64,000 nt of DNA. Source: Nymphaea colorata. Lineage: Eukaryota > Streptophyta > Magnoliopsida > Nymphaeales > Nymphaeaceae. The stretch covers positions 4,969,501 to 5,033,500 of the forward strand of contig NC_045142.1 in assembly GCF_008831285.2 (NCBI RefSeq), given 5' to 3'. The notes under the pieces were generated by a model. It had not been told where the DNA came from. It did no database searches and was given only the letters and a program-made list of their open reading frames with translations. Shown piece by piece: positions 33,410 to 47,100 of this stretch. Positions within the stretch are counted from its first letter, which is position 1. Every line of letters starts with the position of its first letter. A program made the position numbers and the translations under genes.

Positions 33410-36008
33410 TAAGGATATCAATGGATCCGATAAACCTTTTATCATATCCGAATTTTTGGATATTCATATAATCAGATTCGGATTAGGATTTGAATTCAGA
33501 TGATAAGAATTTTATACCATATCTGAATCTGACTTTAAAATCCACATCCGAATCCGATCCAATTTTTAGTTATACTTAAATCCGATCCGAATCCAAATTT
33601 TAATATATCCGAATTCAATCCGAATTTTAAGTTATACCTGAATCCGAATTTTAAGTTATATCAGAATCAGAATTTTAAGTTATATCTGAATCCGAACCTT
33701 GAACTTGCGACTTATGAATGGTTGGGCAAAAGGTCTAACCAAATAGATCAACTTAAACTTATTATATAAGAAGAATATAAATTATATATGAGAGTATAAC
33801 ATAAATTAAGAGGTAATGACTTTTATAAAGTTGCATATAATAATAGTCAAATAGTCACCATATACCCTGTCTAACTTAAAGCAACATAAAACTAATTAAT
33901 TCATAATTTATGTATTTAAACATTTTTGTGTAAATAAACAAACTATTATAGTTAAGGCATCAACTAAAGAGGATATCTTAAATAATATATTTATTTAATT
34001 AAAACTAAATAAAAAAACTTGTATAAATAAATTTCAAAAAAATGAGTATTTTTTAAAATATGAAAATTAATCACAAATAAATATATTTAATATGAAACAG
34101 CTGTTGTACTCATAAAAAAGTTTTATTTATCAAATTATCAATTATTTATTTAATTAATCAAGTAAATTATTTTGTATAATCATATGATATGTCCAAAAGT
34201 CTTAGGTATTTAATATATAACACATAATTCATAAATTTAAAAACAAAAACCTTTAACTAGTAGGAAAACAATAAATTTGTTGATTTAATAAATTATATGA
34301 TATTATTAAATAATACAAATTTATGAAAAAAAATACTTCTTGCAATAAAGCTAAGAGGACTAACCCAAAAAGTCAGTGAGGATGTGAAGGAATGAAAGTT
34401 TGACATCATTAAAACACTCATTTTACATATATAAAGCAAGAGTCTTTTAATTAACTCAATGAAATTAGAAAAAACCATTACATAATGTCTTTTCTTAAAT
34501 AAGAAACAATATAGCACACTTGATTTAATAATTTTCAATAAGTGATTATCATTAAATAATAGTTTACTCCATCAAAATATGTTATTATTTAAAAATAATC
34601 AAATCAATGTCTAATATGCACAATTAATATGAAAAAACTATGAAATGTCATATGAATAACTTATGAAAAAAATATACACATCATATGAAAAACTTGCGGA
34701 AAAAATATGAAGTTATTATTATTATTTTTAATTAAATAAATATATTACTTAAGATTTCCTGCTAAAATACACGGTGAAGAAGTTTTCATACTTTCGTTAT
34801 AAAAATTATGAATATTGAACATTAATTGGTTTAATTTTAACTAATAACATATTTTAATTGAGTAAACTATTATTTTGTGATGATCACTTAGTGTGAATTA
34901 TAAGACATTATTTAATGATTTTTTCTCATTTTATTGAGTTAATTGAAATAATTTGTGTTACACCAGTAAAAGTGTTTTTAATAATATATCAAATAATTTA
35001 TTAATCCTCTTACCTTTATTAAAATAATTATTTTTTACATAAAATTGTATAATTACTCCAATGAAAAGTAAGATAGTTTATTAAATCGACCAATTTGTTG
35101 TTTTCCTAATGGTTAATAGTTAAAGGCTCTTGTTTTCAAATTTGTGAATTTTGTGTTATATATCAAATACCTAAGACTTTTGGACATACTATATGATTAT
35201 ACAAAATGATTTGCTTGATTGATTAAGTAAATAATTTTTAATTTCATAAATTAAAACTTTTTTATGAGTTCAAGAGTTTTTTCATATTAAATATATCTAC
35301 TTGCGATTAATTTTCATATTTTTTAAAATAATAATTTTATTGAAATTTCTTGACAGAAGTTATTTATTATTATTTTTAATTAAATAAATACATTATTCAA
35401 GATATTCTGTTTAGTTGATGCATTTACTATAATAATTTTCTTGTTTACACAAAAACGTTTAATTAAATATAATATTAATTATTAATTAATTAGTTTTATA
35501 TGAGATAGTTTTAAATATTTTAAATTCAATTTTATGTATAGTAATTATATGACTATTATTATATGCAACTTTATAAAAACCATATGCTCTTAATCAGATT
35601 ATATATTCATATACAGTTTATTTCCTTTTTATGTCATAATTTTAAATTGGTGCGCTTGGTAGAACTTTTGCCTAACCAATCATAGGTCACAACTTCCATC
35701 TCAAGTTCGGATTCGGATGTCAGCACTTGCGTTTCAGATTCGGATATCAACTCACGGTTCGGAATCAGATATCAAGCAGTAATTCGGATTCAGATATCAA
35801 CTCAGGAATCAGATATACTTGTTAAGATGGTTAAGTATCCGATCAGATATTTACTTAAAACCGAATCCAAATCCATATCCGATCGGATAAGATACTTAAA
35901 ACCGAATCTGAATCTGTATTCCAAATCCGATCCGATTTCTCAATCGGATGTCAAATTGCTAACCATATCAGATTTTTTACATGCAATTCAGATCTGTTGA
36001 CATCCCTA
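33410..36008. mobile_element. Large foldback hAT-like element
   Basis: The termini are TAAGGATATCAATGG on the left and, inverted, TAGGGATGTCAACAG on the right. They are flanked by CGTCTATT and CATCTATC, a degenerate 8-bp target duplication. The two halves are inverted copies for about 1.2 kb. For example, ATATGTCCAAAAGTC with TTAGGTATTTAATAT (34188-34220) reappears reversed at 35158-35192, and 34440-34560 pairs with 34855-34970. The centre is near 34700. The outer 300 bp on each side are ATCCGAAT-type subrepeats. There is no transposase. It is inserted in the copy 3 relic. Confidence 0.75.
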
Positions 36009-36404
36009 CATCTATCTCTCCCCCCTCTCTCTCTCTTGGGATTCTCTCTCAGTCTTCTCTCTCTCTCATCCTTCTCTCTCCTTCTCCTGTGCTTGACACT
36101 GCATCTTCGGCAATGCGTCCATTTTCCCATTCCTGCTCTCCGGCGGTGCATCCCGCTTCCCAACCCTGCAACCCCGCGGTGCATCCCCCTCAATCTCCGG
36201 TTGTGCATCCCTCTCAGCCGCCCGATCCATCCCTCTGTCGATTTCTCTCCGGTGGTGCTTTGGGCAATGACCAAACCGTCGGCCGGTGACCAGGCGTCGG
36301 ACCAGTGATCAGGTTTCAACCGGTAACCGGACCTCGTCCATTGAATAGCGATAGCATCAGAAGATGACAGGCAGAGGAAGGGGAGTGGTGTTAGGCAGTG
36401 ACTG
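36009..36404. other. CT-rich and GC-rich spacer
   Basis: A CTCTCTCC-rich part is followed by GC-rich DNA with repeated GGTGCATCCC and CCGGTGACC words. ORFs run on both strands but have low complexity and no family resemblance. It may be the 3' flank of an unknown repeat. Confidence 0.4.
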
Positions 36405-39400
36405 TGTTGGTGTGTGAGGCTTCGTAGTCTGAGGCTGGCTGTTAACTGTTTGAGGAGGAAATACTCAGTGAACGATGACAAAGTAAGGGATGTAGGAGAA
36501 CATACTCAGAACCACGTTAAAATTCTGAGTGTTTTCATCCTCTTACCTTTGCTTGTTTTCCAACATGGTATCAAAGCTCTCATCCACCGCAAGACCCTAA
36601 TATAGGGTGAAAATCCTGTCAATCGGACAGCATCAGGCAAGGACGACCAGTGCAGTAGAATCATCCAAACCCAAGGTACTCTCCTACATCTTTTTGAGAC
36701 GCTGTGGTGCTGTTTTGAAGAAGAAACCGACCACAGCCGGATTTGGGCAGAAATCCACGGTGCTACAGGGCATTCCACTGCCACAGTGACTGGTTCTTCA
36801 TTTTTTCATTGAATTTGGGATTTTTCAGCAATTTGATGCATTAATCTTGCAGTTTATCCTTTTATCTGCATGTTATCGTCGCTTGAAGTTGATTTCTATT
36901 ATTGATTACACAAGATTTGAATCAATTTCGTGTGATTTTTGGGCCCACTCTTTGGTGGTAGAGCAACACAGAATATATGAGGCAGTGCTTTTTATCCCTG
37001 GCGCTAGTTGCTGGAAAGGCATTAGCAGTTGAGCAAGGATCGACTGGATTGCTAAGACACTGGAGATCAACTAAAAAAGGTTTGGGATTTTTTACTGATT
37101 CCATGAATAATCTGTAATTTCTTGAAGTGTCCCCTGTTTCTGTAAATAGACAGGGAGTGGCAGCGCCTGACTCCGGCACAAAGCCTGCTGGTACTGTCAG
37201 TTCCGACGACGGCAGAGGTCGAGCTAGGGCTCTTTGGAACTGCCTGAAATTTTAAAATTTTTGAAACAGGCGTTGAGGAGATATGAATTTTTGAATGACC
37301 CACTGTTGTTGTGACCCTCAAGAACCAGCAAATAATGCGTTTCTAGGAGTCAGGCGTGACTTCCAAGGAAGAGCATTTTTCACTGAAGATGAACTAGAGG
37401 TGGAGCAAGGTGGCGTTGGATTCACGTTGATGTCTAGTATTTTTTGGAACAATTTTCAGAATTTTTGGATGACCCTTTGAAGCGCTACAAAATTTATAAG
37501 TGCCGCAGGTTTTCTGAAATTCCCGCCAACCTCCTGTGAGTTCCCTGTTTTTCTTTCTCATTTTGGTTTGGGAGTTGACGTCCCTCAACTTGATTGACTG
37601 GAAATAAATGTCAATCTGCTGTCCTATTGTTGCAATTTCTACCTCTACTGTGTTCATATGATTTGCTTGGATTCATTGATGGTTCTAAACTATGTCCAAA
37701 CCAATATATCACTAGTAGTGATGGGAAATCCAGTCCATTAATTCTGAGTATGTGATGTGGATGAAACAAGACCAACTTCTCTTAAGTAGCATCATATCTT
37801 TTTTGTTTGAAATGGTTCTTGGACTTAAGACGTCATATAAAGTTTGGAATGCTCTTAAAAGGTCCTATGCTGCCCATTCTCGCTCAATAATCATGCAACT
37901 CAAGGAACAACTACAAAGGCTGGCAAATGAAACTTAACTATGGACGATTATTTCTATAAAGCCAAGATGTTGGCACATCATCTCGCTGTTGCTTCAAAAC
38001 CTGTAGAAGAGGAAAATTTAATTATGCATATCCTTAGATGCCTTCCTCGCGAATACTCAGCCTTCAAAACCTCTCTGACCACTCGCGTAGCTCCAATATC
38101 TCTCAGTGATCTACATGGCCTTCTTCTCACACAAGAAACATAACTCAAAGAACAAGATCTTGATCATGAAACATTTGCTCCTGCTGCGCATTATGCCCAA
38201 CCATATTCAGCAGGAAGGGAAAATTTTAGACAGCCCTCAATGCTTAATATAAGCCGAGGTCGATGCAGGTATGATTTCGGACGTGGCAGATCTGATTATG
38301 GTGGAAGAAAACGTATTATCTGTCAGTTTTGTGATAAATTGGCCCACAGTGCCAAGAATTGCTTTATGGAAGAAAACGTATTATCTGTTAGTTTTGTTAT
38401 AAATTGGGCCACAGTGCCAAGAATTGCTTTAAGTTAACAAGGAAAGATCACACTGGAGCAACACCCAACTTGAATACATCATCATCCCCAAATGCACAGG
38501 TATATCACTCTACTTCTCAGATGTTAAATGACGCAAATTGGATCCCTGACATAGGAGCAACTCATCACATCACCAATTCTCTTGGATCGATGACAATTCA
38601 TGAACCTTATGAAGGCAACGACACTGTTAAGGTTGGGGACGGATCAGGTGTGTGTATTCAAAACATTGGGTCAGCTCTTTTTCATCTTCCTAAATCTACT
38701 GTTGCTCTATGAGATATTCTTCATGCTCCAAAAATGGTTCATAATCTATTATCTATGAATAAATTTTGCAAAGATAATCAAGTTGTGTTTGAATTTTCTA
38801 CAAATTATTGTGTGGTGAAGGACCAACGTACAGGGGTGGTGATCCTATAAGGAAGGAGTAACAACGGTCTCTATCGCCTCCAACTCTCTCAACCAGAAAG
38901 CAATCAGCATAAACAAAGAAGGTGGCACTCTATGAAGAATGAACTACTATTAGTAGATGGCATGCTAGACTTGGACACACTGCTTTGAATAATGTTCATT
39001 TTATTTTGAGACAATTTAAACTTCCTTTTGAGAATGATGTCAAAAAGAATAATTTTTGATATGCTTGTCAATCTGAAAAATCACATGCTCTTCCATTTAC
39101 TCCATCTGATCACAAAGCTATTAAACCACTTGTTCGGATCTATGGGGTCCTGCGCCTATGATTAGCAATGACAGATATCGATACTGTCTCATTTATAGAT
39201 GAATACTTGAAGTATACATGGATTTATTTTTTGGCATACAAGTCTGACGTTGAAAAGGCTTTTAAAGCGTTCAAGGTGAAAGTTGAAAATATTTTTGATT
39301 CAAAAATTGAATTTTTCCAATCTAACGGTGATGGTGAGTATGCAGCGCTTAACAAATTTTTTCAATAACATGGTATTGAAAGAAAAATTTCTTGCCCTTA

Positions 39401-39975
39401 TATGCATGAACAGAATGACACAGCTGAAAGGAAGCATCACACAATTGTGAAAACAGGTCTTTCTTTTCTTAAACATGGAGGCATTCCAGCGGAACTCTGG
39501 ACTTATGCATTTAGCACAACAACATATGTATTGAACCGTGTCCCTACAACAGGTCTCAAAGGCTAGTCCCCGTTTGAAATTTTATTCCAAAAATCTCCAA
39601 ACTATAAATTACTTGCGAGTGTTTGGCTGTGCCGCATACCCAAACTTACAACCTTATCATCATCACAAGCTTCAACCTAAGTTCTCCAAACATGTCTTTC
39701 TTGGATACTCAAATGTTCACAAGGGTTATCTTTGTTACAACCTCCAAAATTCCAAAATCATCGTTAGCTTAAACGTTGTGTTCAATGAGTCAGACTTTCC
39801 ATTTCATGAACAACCAAAACCACTTCATGATCCCAACAGTACCACCATACCGCTACCAATTGTTTTACCTATGCTACCTACCACAACCAACTCCCTCTCA
39901 AATCACCCACCACCATCATCTCAAATCCCCTCTACCCATGCCTCAACTCCTACTTCAGCTCCAAGTGAGCGGTAG
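36405..39975 (+). mobile_element. Truncated Ty1-copia element, plus strand
   Basis: A putative short 5' LTR (36405-36565, TGTTGGTG...TTCCAACA) is followed directly by the primer site TGGTATCAAAGCTC (36566). Then come gag (37740-38430), a CCHC knuckle (CQFCDKLAHSAKNCF), a protease remnant (DIGATHHITN, where DTGA is usual), a GAG-pre-integrase trace near 38940, integrase pieces (39168-39600) and the region VFGCAAYPNLQPYHHHKLQP to SLNVVFNESDFPF. RT, RNase H and the 3' LTR are missing. Many frames are broken. Confidence 0.8.
37752..38437 (+). pseudogene. Copia gag remnant with zinc knuckle
   Basis: Gag-like helices (YKVWNALKRSYAAHSRS, then DYFYKAKMLAHHLA and LRCLPREYSAFKTSL) are followed by a CX2CX4HX4C knuckle. 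Stops at 37935 and 38141 break it. The knuckle region (38302-38366) is duplicated in tandem at 38367-38431. Confidence 0.8.
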
Positions 39976-42900
39976 ATTACTTATTGTAAATGGATGGTAC
40001 CCAAGGATGGAGATGACAAGTTGTGGCAACTTCCAGTGTTCGTATATGGGTATATTTTGCAGAACTAGCAAGAGAACGATGGAAGGAGAGGGCCTTTGAT
40101 GAGCTCGGTTCCTTTATGGGGATGCCCCTTATGTTGGGATGGATCAATACACAATGAAGATGGATAGGGTGGCTTTGCAAAGATCTTATTCAATGTTCGG
40201 CTGGGTAATATGCTAGTCTGGGAAGTGTAGACAGTTTTTGAAGAAAGAAGGAGCTACTTGCAAATGGTGAAATTTAAAGCCAAGGTGGAAATTCTGTTCA
40301 CCATATGGCTCCACTACTCATTGTACTGAACCTTGTAGCAGTTGTCAAGACAGCACTGAAGTTGTGGCAACAGATCAAGGTGGTTGTTCGAAAGTTAAAC
40401 TAGTAAAGACACCTTAGCGTAAACCACAAACAGGGTGGGCGAGCTTGGAAATGAGAAGGAACAGATTCAGTCTCTTGTTTAACGAAGAAGAACACTGTAA
40501 TGCTGAATGCCCTAATGCTACTGACAATCTCTAGGTGGCTCGACCTTATATAGTGCATAAGCGACCCTATATAGTGCATAAGCGAGCTCCATTGAACAAT
40601 ACAGGGTCTTCACGTGAAGCGCCTTGGATAAGCAATCAATATGCAAACCAGTCTTTGTCTAACCCAAAAAGGGAGTCAACTAATTAGAAAGATTTCAAGG
40701 AAGACGACAACTGGCTGACTCCAAGCTTGTTGTCTAAGGTTTAGCAAGCCATTAGAGGAACTTGCAAAAAAATCAAGTAAATGATCCTGTTCGTGGTGGA
40801 TCCAGAACATATTTGTTAAGAAGGAATCTACAAACTCGAAGAAACCTGTCCTTAACTATATATAAGGATGCCAACTAGTTCAATGTAGGGCAACATCAAA
40901 GCACTCTCTGAAAGCTCTTATGGAGATTTCGACCGATAGAAATTCAAGAAGAAAGAAAGTAGATTAGGGCGACATGGATGATCCTAAGCAATACGACACC
41001 TCTCAGCAGATGACGATAGGCCCTGGGGGAGGTGCTGATATAGCCATTACCATGGTGGAACCAGAGGCCGATATGAGTGAGATGGCAACAGGCAATAGTA
41101 AGGAAACTTAGCATCTGGGGTGGGAATTTATCCTGCCTGATGAAGATCTCCAGCTAAAATGTTAAGAGGGTTTGTGAGAAGGAATTCAAGGCAGGAGCTT
41201 AAATCTTGTCTGGACAGATATTCCCCGACATTACTTTTGTATCAGGCGATGGGATTAGCCTCTCGCTCACCCGAAATTGCAAGATGCCAGCTGATGGTGT
41301 GAATAAATTGCTTATGCTTTTCCTAGTTATTACATATAGTAAGGGGTCCTGCTGCTTGTCTATTATTTGTGAGTTTTATCAATTACTGTAATCTGAATGA
41401 AGTACCTAGTAGTCTGCAAATACACATGGACTAATAATAGGAATAAGGAAGAGAACCTGATGAAGAAAATTTCATTGCTTTGTGCGTTTCTCTGTTTTGT
41501 GTCTTTCTCCTTATTTAGATATGTTATACCCGCCAAATGAGCTAACCATACCTTTGGAACCTGCTTTATTCACAATCCATTGCTACTAATGGCTAGTAAG
41601 GGAACTTGGAGTTTTAATGGTAGAAAGCTAAGTCACATAGGTACGGGTACGATTCAGGTATGGGTATGGAGATAGGGGTACAGACACATAACTTTAAACT
41701 AAATCACTTAAAATTAGGTAGTTGGATTGGTTTTGATTTAAACAGGACTCAAGTGTGTCTAAGTACCAATCTTGGGTATGGGTACGGTAACACGGGTAAG
41801 TAGACCCTATTGAAATACTCAAGTGACTTAGGTAGAAAGTGTTTTTTGTTCTATAACTTCTGGCTGGAAGATGAGGAATATAGGCACATAATTTGAACTA
41901 TTGAGAAAAAGAAGGTTGACATAATCAAGGATAGCATTGGGTGCTGGTCCTGACATTACATGAGAGGTTTTGAAGACAAAATTAAAACTTGCAGGCAGAG
42001 AGGAAATGCGGAGGCAATCCAGAAGAAATAGATCTTAAACGACAGCTAGGCAAGATCTTAACTAAGGAGGAGCAGTGTTGGTGTCAAAAGTCTACAGGTT
42101 GAAAGAGGGTAACTCAAACACAAAATTCTTTTTTGAATCAGTTAAGGGCAGAAGGTAAAATACAGCCACAGTTATTATAGCTGAAGGATGCAAAATGGAA
42201 GAGAAAACTGACATTATGAGTGCCTACTCCATACTCCTTCCTTGAAAATACCCTTGACATGCTTGAGTTTGATCCTGATGAATTCAGATAATCATAGTGA
42301 TTTTGAGGTGAGTATCTACGGCCGTAATTCTTAACAGAAAAGAAGGTGAATGGTTCCACTCTCAAAGGGGACTTAGACAAGGTGAACTACTTTCAACTTC
42401 TTTTTTCTCATTGGTGCAGAGATGTTCATTCGAACTTGATGTTGTCAATCCGGAACAATAGCATAAAACTGCCTTTAGTCGGTAAGTATCGTGATGGGGG
42501 ACTTAGACAAGGTGAACTAGTTTCCCCTTATGTTTTTCTCATTGTTGCAGAGATGTCCATTCGCAGTTGATGTTAGCAATCCAGAACAATAGCATAAAAC
42601 TGCCTTTAGTTGGTAAGTATCGTGATGGTACAAACACTGTATTTTATGCCGATGACTTTGTGCCTTTTTCAGCTTACCCAAGGAGATTGGTGAGAATGAT
42701 GGTGAATATAATACCTGAATTTGACAGATGCTCGGGCCTTGCAGTTAATAAGTAGAAAAGTTCTGTCATTGGATTCAACCTGACAGTCACCAAATTAGAT
42801 GAAGCTACTGGGTTATTGGGGTGGAAAGTGGGAAACTCCCAATAACATACTTGGGGGTGCTACTTCAAAACTGACGCATTATTGATGGCAAGTGTCACCT

Positions 42901-43754
42901 GTTAATGAGAATAGAGGAAGAGCTATCTTCCTGGAAATGCAAACTCCACTCTTTTGTGGGGCGGGTTTGATTAGCTAAGTATGTTTTAATCTCCATCCCC
43001 CAATATTGGGCCATGATCAGCTTGCTACCGTCGAAATTCAGCAATAGAGTGGAAAGTCTTTTTTTGTTTTTGGGATGGGTGGCGTTGGTGTCACGAGGTC
43101 AAGAGACCAGCAGGTAAACTGGAAGAAACTCCGTCTTCCGAAGAACGAAGGAGGGGTTGGACTGCATGAACTAAAGGAAGTCAATAAAACATGTTTGACT
43201 CATTTAGCCTGCAGGGTGCTCACGCCTGGCAATGGATGGGCTTGCTCTGCTACGTGAGGAGGAAGTACAATTTTTGTCGTGGCATATGGAGCGTCAGTCT
43301 CGTTCCACACTATTCAGTGGTATGGAAAGACATCATTTCAGCATTGAATTTTATGGCAGGTTAAAGATGGACAGAATATTAAGGTCTGTCGGGACTAATG
43401 GGCCCAACGGCAAGTGCGGTGTAGACGCCAATTTTGTTAATCCTAGTAGTATTTTGGGGGGTGATCATGCGCCTCTCAACATGTTTGCTGATATCAAATC
43501 AGCCGATAGGAATGTGACTCCAGACCCAGAACATGTTGACCCGCTCGTATGGGCCTGTCACACTGCCATTTGTATGACCAAGAAGTCCATGTGGGACACC
43601 ACAAGAAGTCATAAAAATACAGAAATATGGGTCCAGAAGCTACCTATGGTTCACATAAGGGTATTCCCTGAGCATTACAGACTTCAGATTGGCTGTAAAG
43701 AAAACTTGTCACTGACGATAGGCTAAAAAAACTGGGCTTTCATATGGCAACCTG
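39976..43754 (+). pseudogene. LINE (L1-type) non-LTR retrotransposon debris
   Basis: Near 40095-40200 there is an ORF1-like part (PLMLGWINTQ-type sequence in broken frames) and a possible CCHC region near 40325-40400. RT pieces follow: RQGELVSPYVFLIVAEM (42496-42560) and YADD (42645-42660), then PEFDRCSGLAVNK and, at 43075-43257, WKKLRLPKNEGGVGLHE, a typical stretch just after the LINE RT domain. It has many stops and frameshifts. The reading frame seems to continue beyond the copia insertion, at 48381. Confidence 0.7.
42368..42627 (+). repeat. 130-bp tandem duplication in LINE RT
   Basis: Two copies (about 42368-42497 and 42498-42627) both run from GGGACTTAGACAAGGTGAAC to GGTAAGTATCGTGATGG. 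The period is 130 bp, not a multiple of three, so the duplication breaks the frame. The copies differ at several positions. Confidence 0.85.
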
Positions 43755-44029
43755 TGTTAGGAACAACAACAATAAACTCTCCTCACGCACTCTCAAGAGG
43801 GGGTTAGAAGCAACAAGGAAGAAGACAACGATTTACGTGGTTCGGAGCAATAATCTCCTACGTCCACGGTCACACAGATCTCTTGTATTCTCTCTCTTCT
43901 ATGAACACACAGAACAGACACACTCAAGCGGCGGCCATCCTCAAAACATAAGGATTAGGGCAAACCCGCATTTGTACAAAATGACATATATGCCCTTACA
44001 GGAATTTGATCAACTTCCATACACCAACA
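43755..44029 (-). repeat. 3' LTR, 275 bp
   Basis: It contains CTCAAGAGGGGGTTAGAAG and GATTTACGTGGTTCGGAGCA, and ends ATACACCAACA. It is 88 bp shorter than the 5' LTR, which has an internal expansion. Confidence 0.93.
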
Positions 44030-44104
44030 ATCTCCCACTTGGAATTTGATCCAACCAAGTGCTAGTACATCACATACTCAACCTGTGCAACGTCTCATCA
44101 TCAA

Positions 44105-47100
44105 TCAACCTTGGAGACAAACTGAGGTTAAACATAACCTCAACTTCTCAGCAGTCACTGGCTTTGTCAACATGTCTGCAGGATTCTCTGTTCCACGAAT
44201 CTTTTCAAGAGATAGTATCTTCTCTTTCAACAAATCTCTAATGAAATGATACTTCAATTCAATGTGCTTTGTTCTAGCATGGAACACTGGATTCTTGGCT
44301 AAATGAATTGCACTTTGACTGTCACAAGAAAGAACACTCTTATCTTCCTTCACATGCAATTCTTTTAGAATAGTCTTTAGCCAGATCATCTCTTTGCTAG
44401 CTTCTGTAACTGCAATATATTCAGCTTCTGTGGTAGACAGCGCAACAACCTTTTGAAGCTGTGAAACCCAACTGACACAGGTTCCTCCTAGGGTATAAAT
44501 GTACCCGGTAGTACTTCTCCTACTGTCAAGATCACCACTCAAATCTGCATCCACAAAGCCATGCAAAAGTAATTCGTTTTTCTTAAAACAAAGGCTCATA
44601 CCTAAAGTTCCTTTCAAATAACGTAATATCCACTTCACAGCCTCCCAATGTTTCTTTCCAGGTTCAGCCATGTATCTGCTCACTGCTCCCACTGCTTGTG
44701 CTATGTCTGGTCTAGTGCATACCATAGCATACATCAAGCTACCCACTGCTCAAGCATATGAAATCTTTGACATTTCTTCATGTTCTTCATCTGTCTTGGG
44801 TGACAAATCCTTGGACAGTTTGAAATGACTAGCAAGCGGCGTACTAATAGGTTTAGCATCTTGCATCTTAAACCTGCACAAGATCTTCTCAATATAATTT
44901 TGTTGAGACAAATTTAAGGTACCTGTCTTACTGTCCCGACTAATTCTCATCCCAAGGATTTGTTTCGCAGCGCCTAGATCTTTCATTTCAAACTCCTTTG
45001 ATAGTTGTTCTTTTAGAGAATTAATCTCTTGCAAATTTGAGCCTGCAATAAGCATATCATCCACATATTATAGTAAAATGATATAACAACTATCAAGGTT
45101 CTTAAAATAACAACAGTGATCCATATCACACTTCTTAAAAGCATTTCTCCCCATGAAGTTATCAAACTTTTTGTACCACTGTCTCGGTGCTTGTTTTAAA
45201 CTATAGAGACTCTTCTCTAACTTGCATACAAGACTTTCATTTTCTAATACTTGAAAGCCTTCAGGTTGCACCATATAAATATCTTCCTCCAAATCCCCAT
45301 TAAGGAATGCAGTCTTTACATCTAGTTGCTCTAAATATAAATTTTCAGCTGTAACTAAACTCAATACCAATCTTATAGTAGTTAGTTTTACAACAGGAGA
45401 GAAAATTTCTGTATAATCTATACCCTCTTTCTGTCGAAAACCTTTCACTACTAACCTTGCTTTATACTTTTTTCTTCCATATGCTTCTTCTTTAATCATG
45501 TATACCCATTTGTTTTGCAATGCCTTCTTCCCACAAGGAAGCTCAGTTAATATCCACATTCTGTTAGCATGTAGAGAGTCCATCTCCTCTTTCATAGCTA
45601 ACTCCTACTTAACAGAATCTGTAACCTGCATTGCTTCATCAAAACACTCGGGTTCTCCAGCATCAGTTAACAACAAGTAATGTAAGTAAGGAGAATACCT
45701 TCGATTTGGTTTTGGCCTTCTACTTGATCTCCTTAATGGAGGTTGGGATGTGCTTGCTTCTTGTTCCATCTGACTGTTTCCATATTGACTCTTAATTGCA
45801 ACATCATCTTCAGAGACATCTTGAAGTTCTACAATGTCTTCACTTGTGTCATGATGTTCATTCTTCTCAGACATAAGACTATCATTGTCTTTGTACAAAA
45901 CCATCTCATTAAACACTACATCATTATGTCTAATAATTTTCTTCGCTTTATCATCCCAAAAGCGATACCCAAACTCATCATTTCCATAACCAATGAAATA
46001 ACATTTCCTGGACTTAGGATCTAATTTATCCCTTTTATCCGAGTCTATATTTATGTAAGAAACACAACCGAAAACTCTTAAGTGTGCAAGATTTATCTCC
46101 TTGCCGGTCTAGGCTTCTTCAGGTATTCCATAGTCCAAAGGAACAGAAGGCCCACGATTTATCAAGTATGCAGCTATACTGATTGCATCCGCCCAAAACA
46201 TCTTTGGTAAGCCTGAATGCAGTCTCATGCTTCTTGCTTTTTCACAAAGGGTTCTGTTCATTCTTTCAGCAACCCCATTTTGTCGTGGCTTTTTAGGGAC
46301 CGTTCTTTGTGTTCGAATCCCATGATCTGCACAAAAATTTTTAAACTCTTTGCTGTCATACTCACCTCCATTATCTGACCGCAGACATTTAATCTTCTTT
46401 CCGGTCTGATTTTCTACTTCTGCTTTCAACCTTTTGAAAACAGTAAACACGTTAGATTTATGTTTGAGAAAGTAAACCCATACATTCCTTGTACAATCAT
46501 CAATGAATGTGACATAGTATAGGGATCCTCTAAGAGAACGAACTGGGGCTGGTCCCCAAACATCAGTATGCACCAACTCTAGCTTTTCCTTCTTTGGAGG
46601 CCGTCCAACTTTGGAGAAAGTGATCATTTTCTGTTTTCCGAAAACACAGTCTTCACATAGCCCAATGTCTACAGATTTCAAGTCATGCAACTTGTTATTT
46701 GTTGTCATGATTTTCATTCCCTTTTCACTCATATGCCCAAGCCTGTAATGCCACAACAATGATTTATTCTCACATTTCGCCACAGTCACTGTGTCATTCA
46801 CATCTGCAGTCATGTACAAAGTGCCAAGTTTGTGACCTCGTGCTATAACCATAGCACCTTTGGTTATCTTCCAAGATCCGCCAACAAAGGTAATAACATA
46901 GCCTTCGTCGTCTAACTGTCCGACCAAGATGAGATTCCTCTTCAACCCTGGGACATGTCTGACATCTTTTAACTTCCATACATGCCCATTCTGCATTTTA
47001 ATGTGAACCTCACCTTTCCCTACAATATCCAGAGGTTCATCATCTACAAGGTATACTCTACCAAATTTTCCTGCAACATAGTTATGCATATTTTCATTAG

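Noticed and set aside
35951-36481. 176-codon minus-strand frame near 36 kb
   Set aside because: It spans the end of the foldback element, a CT-rich spacer and a putative LTR, so it cannot be one gene; composition is Arg/Gly-biased.
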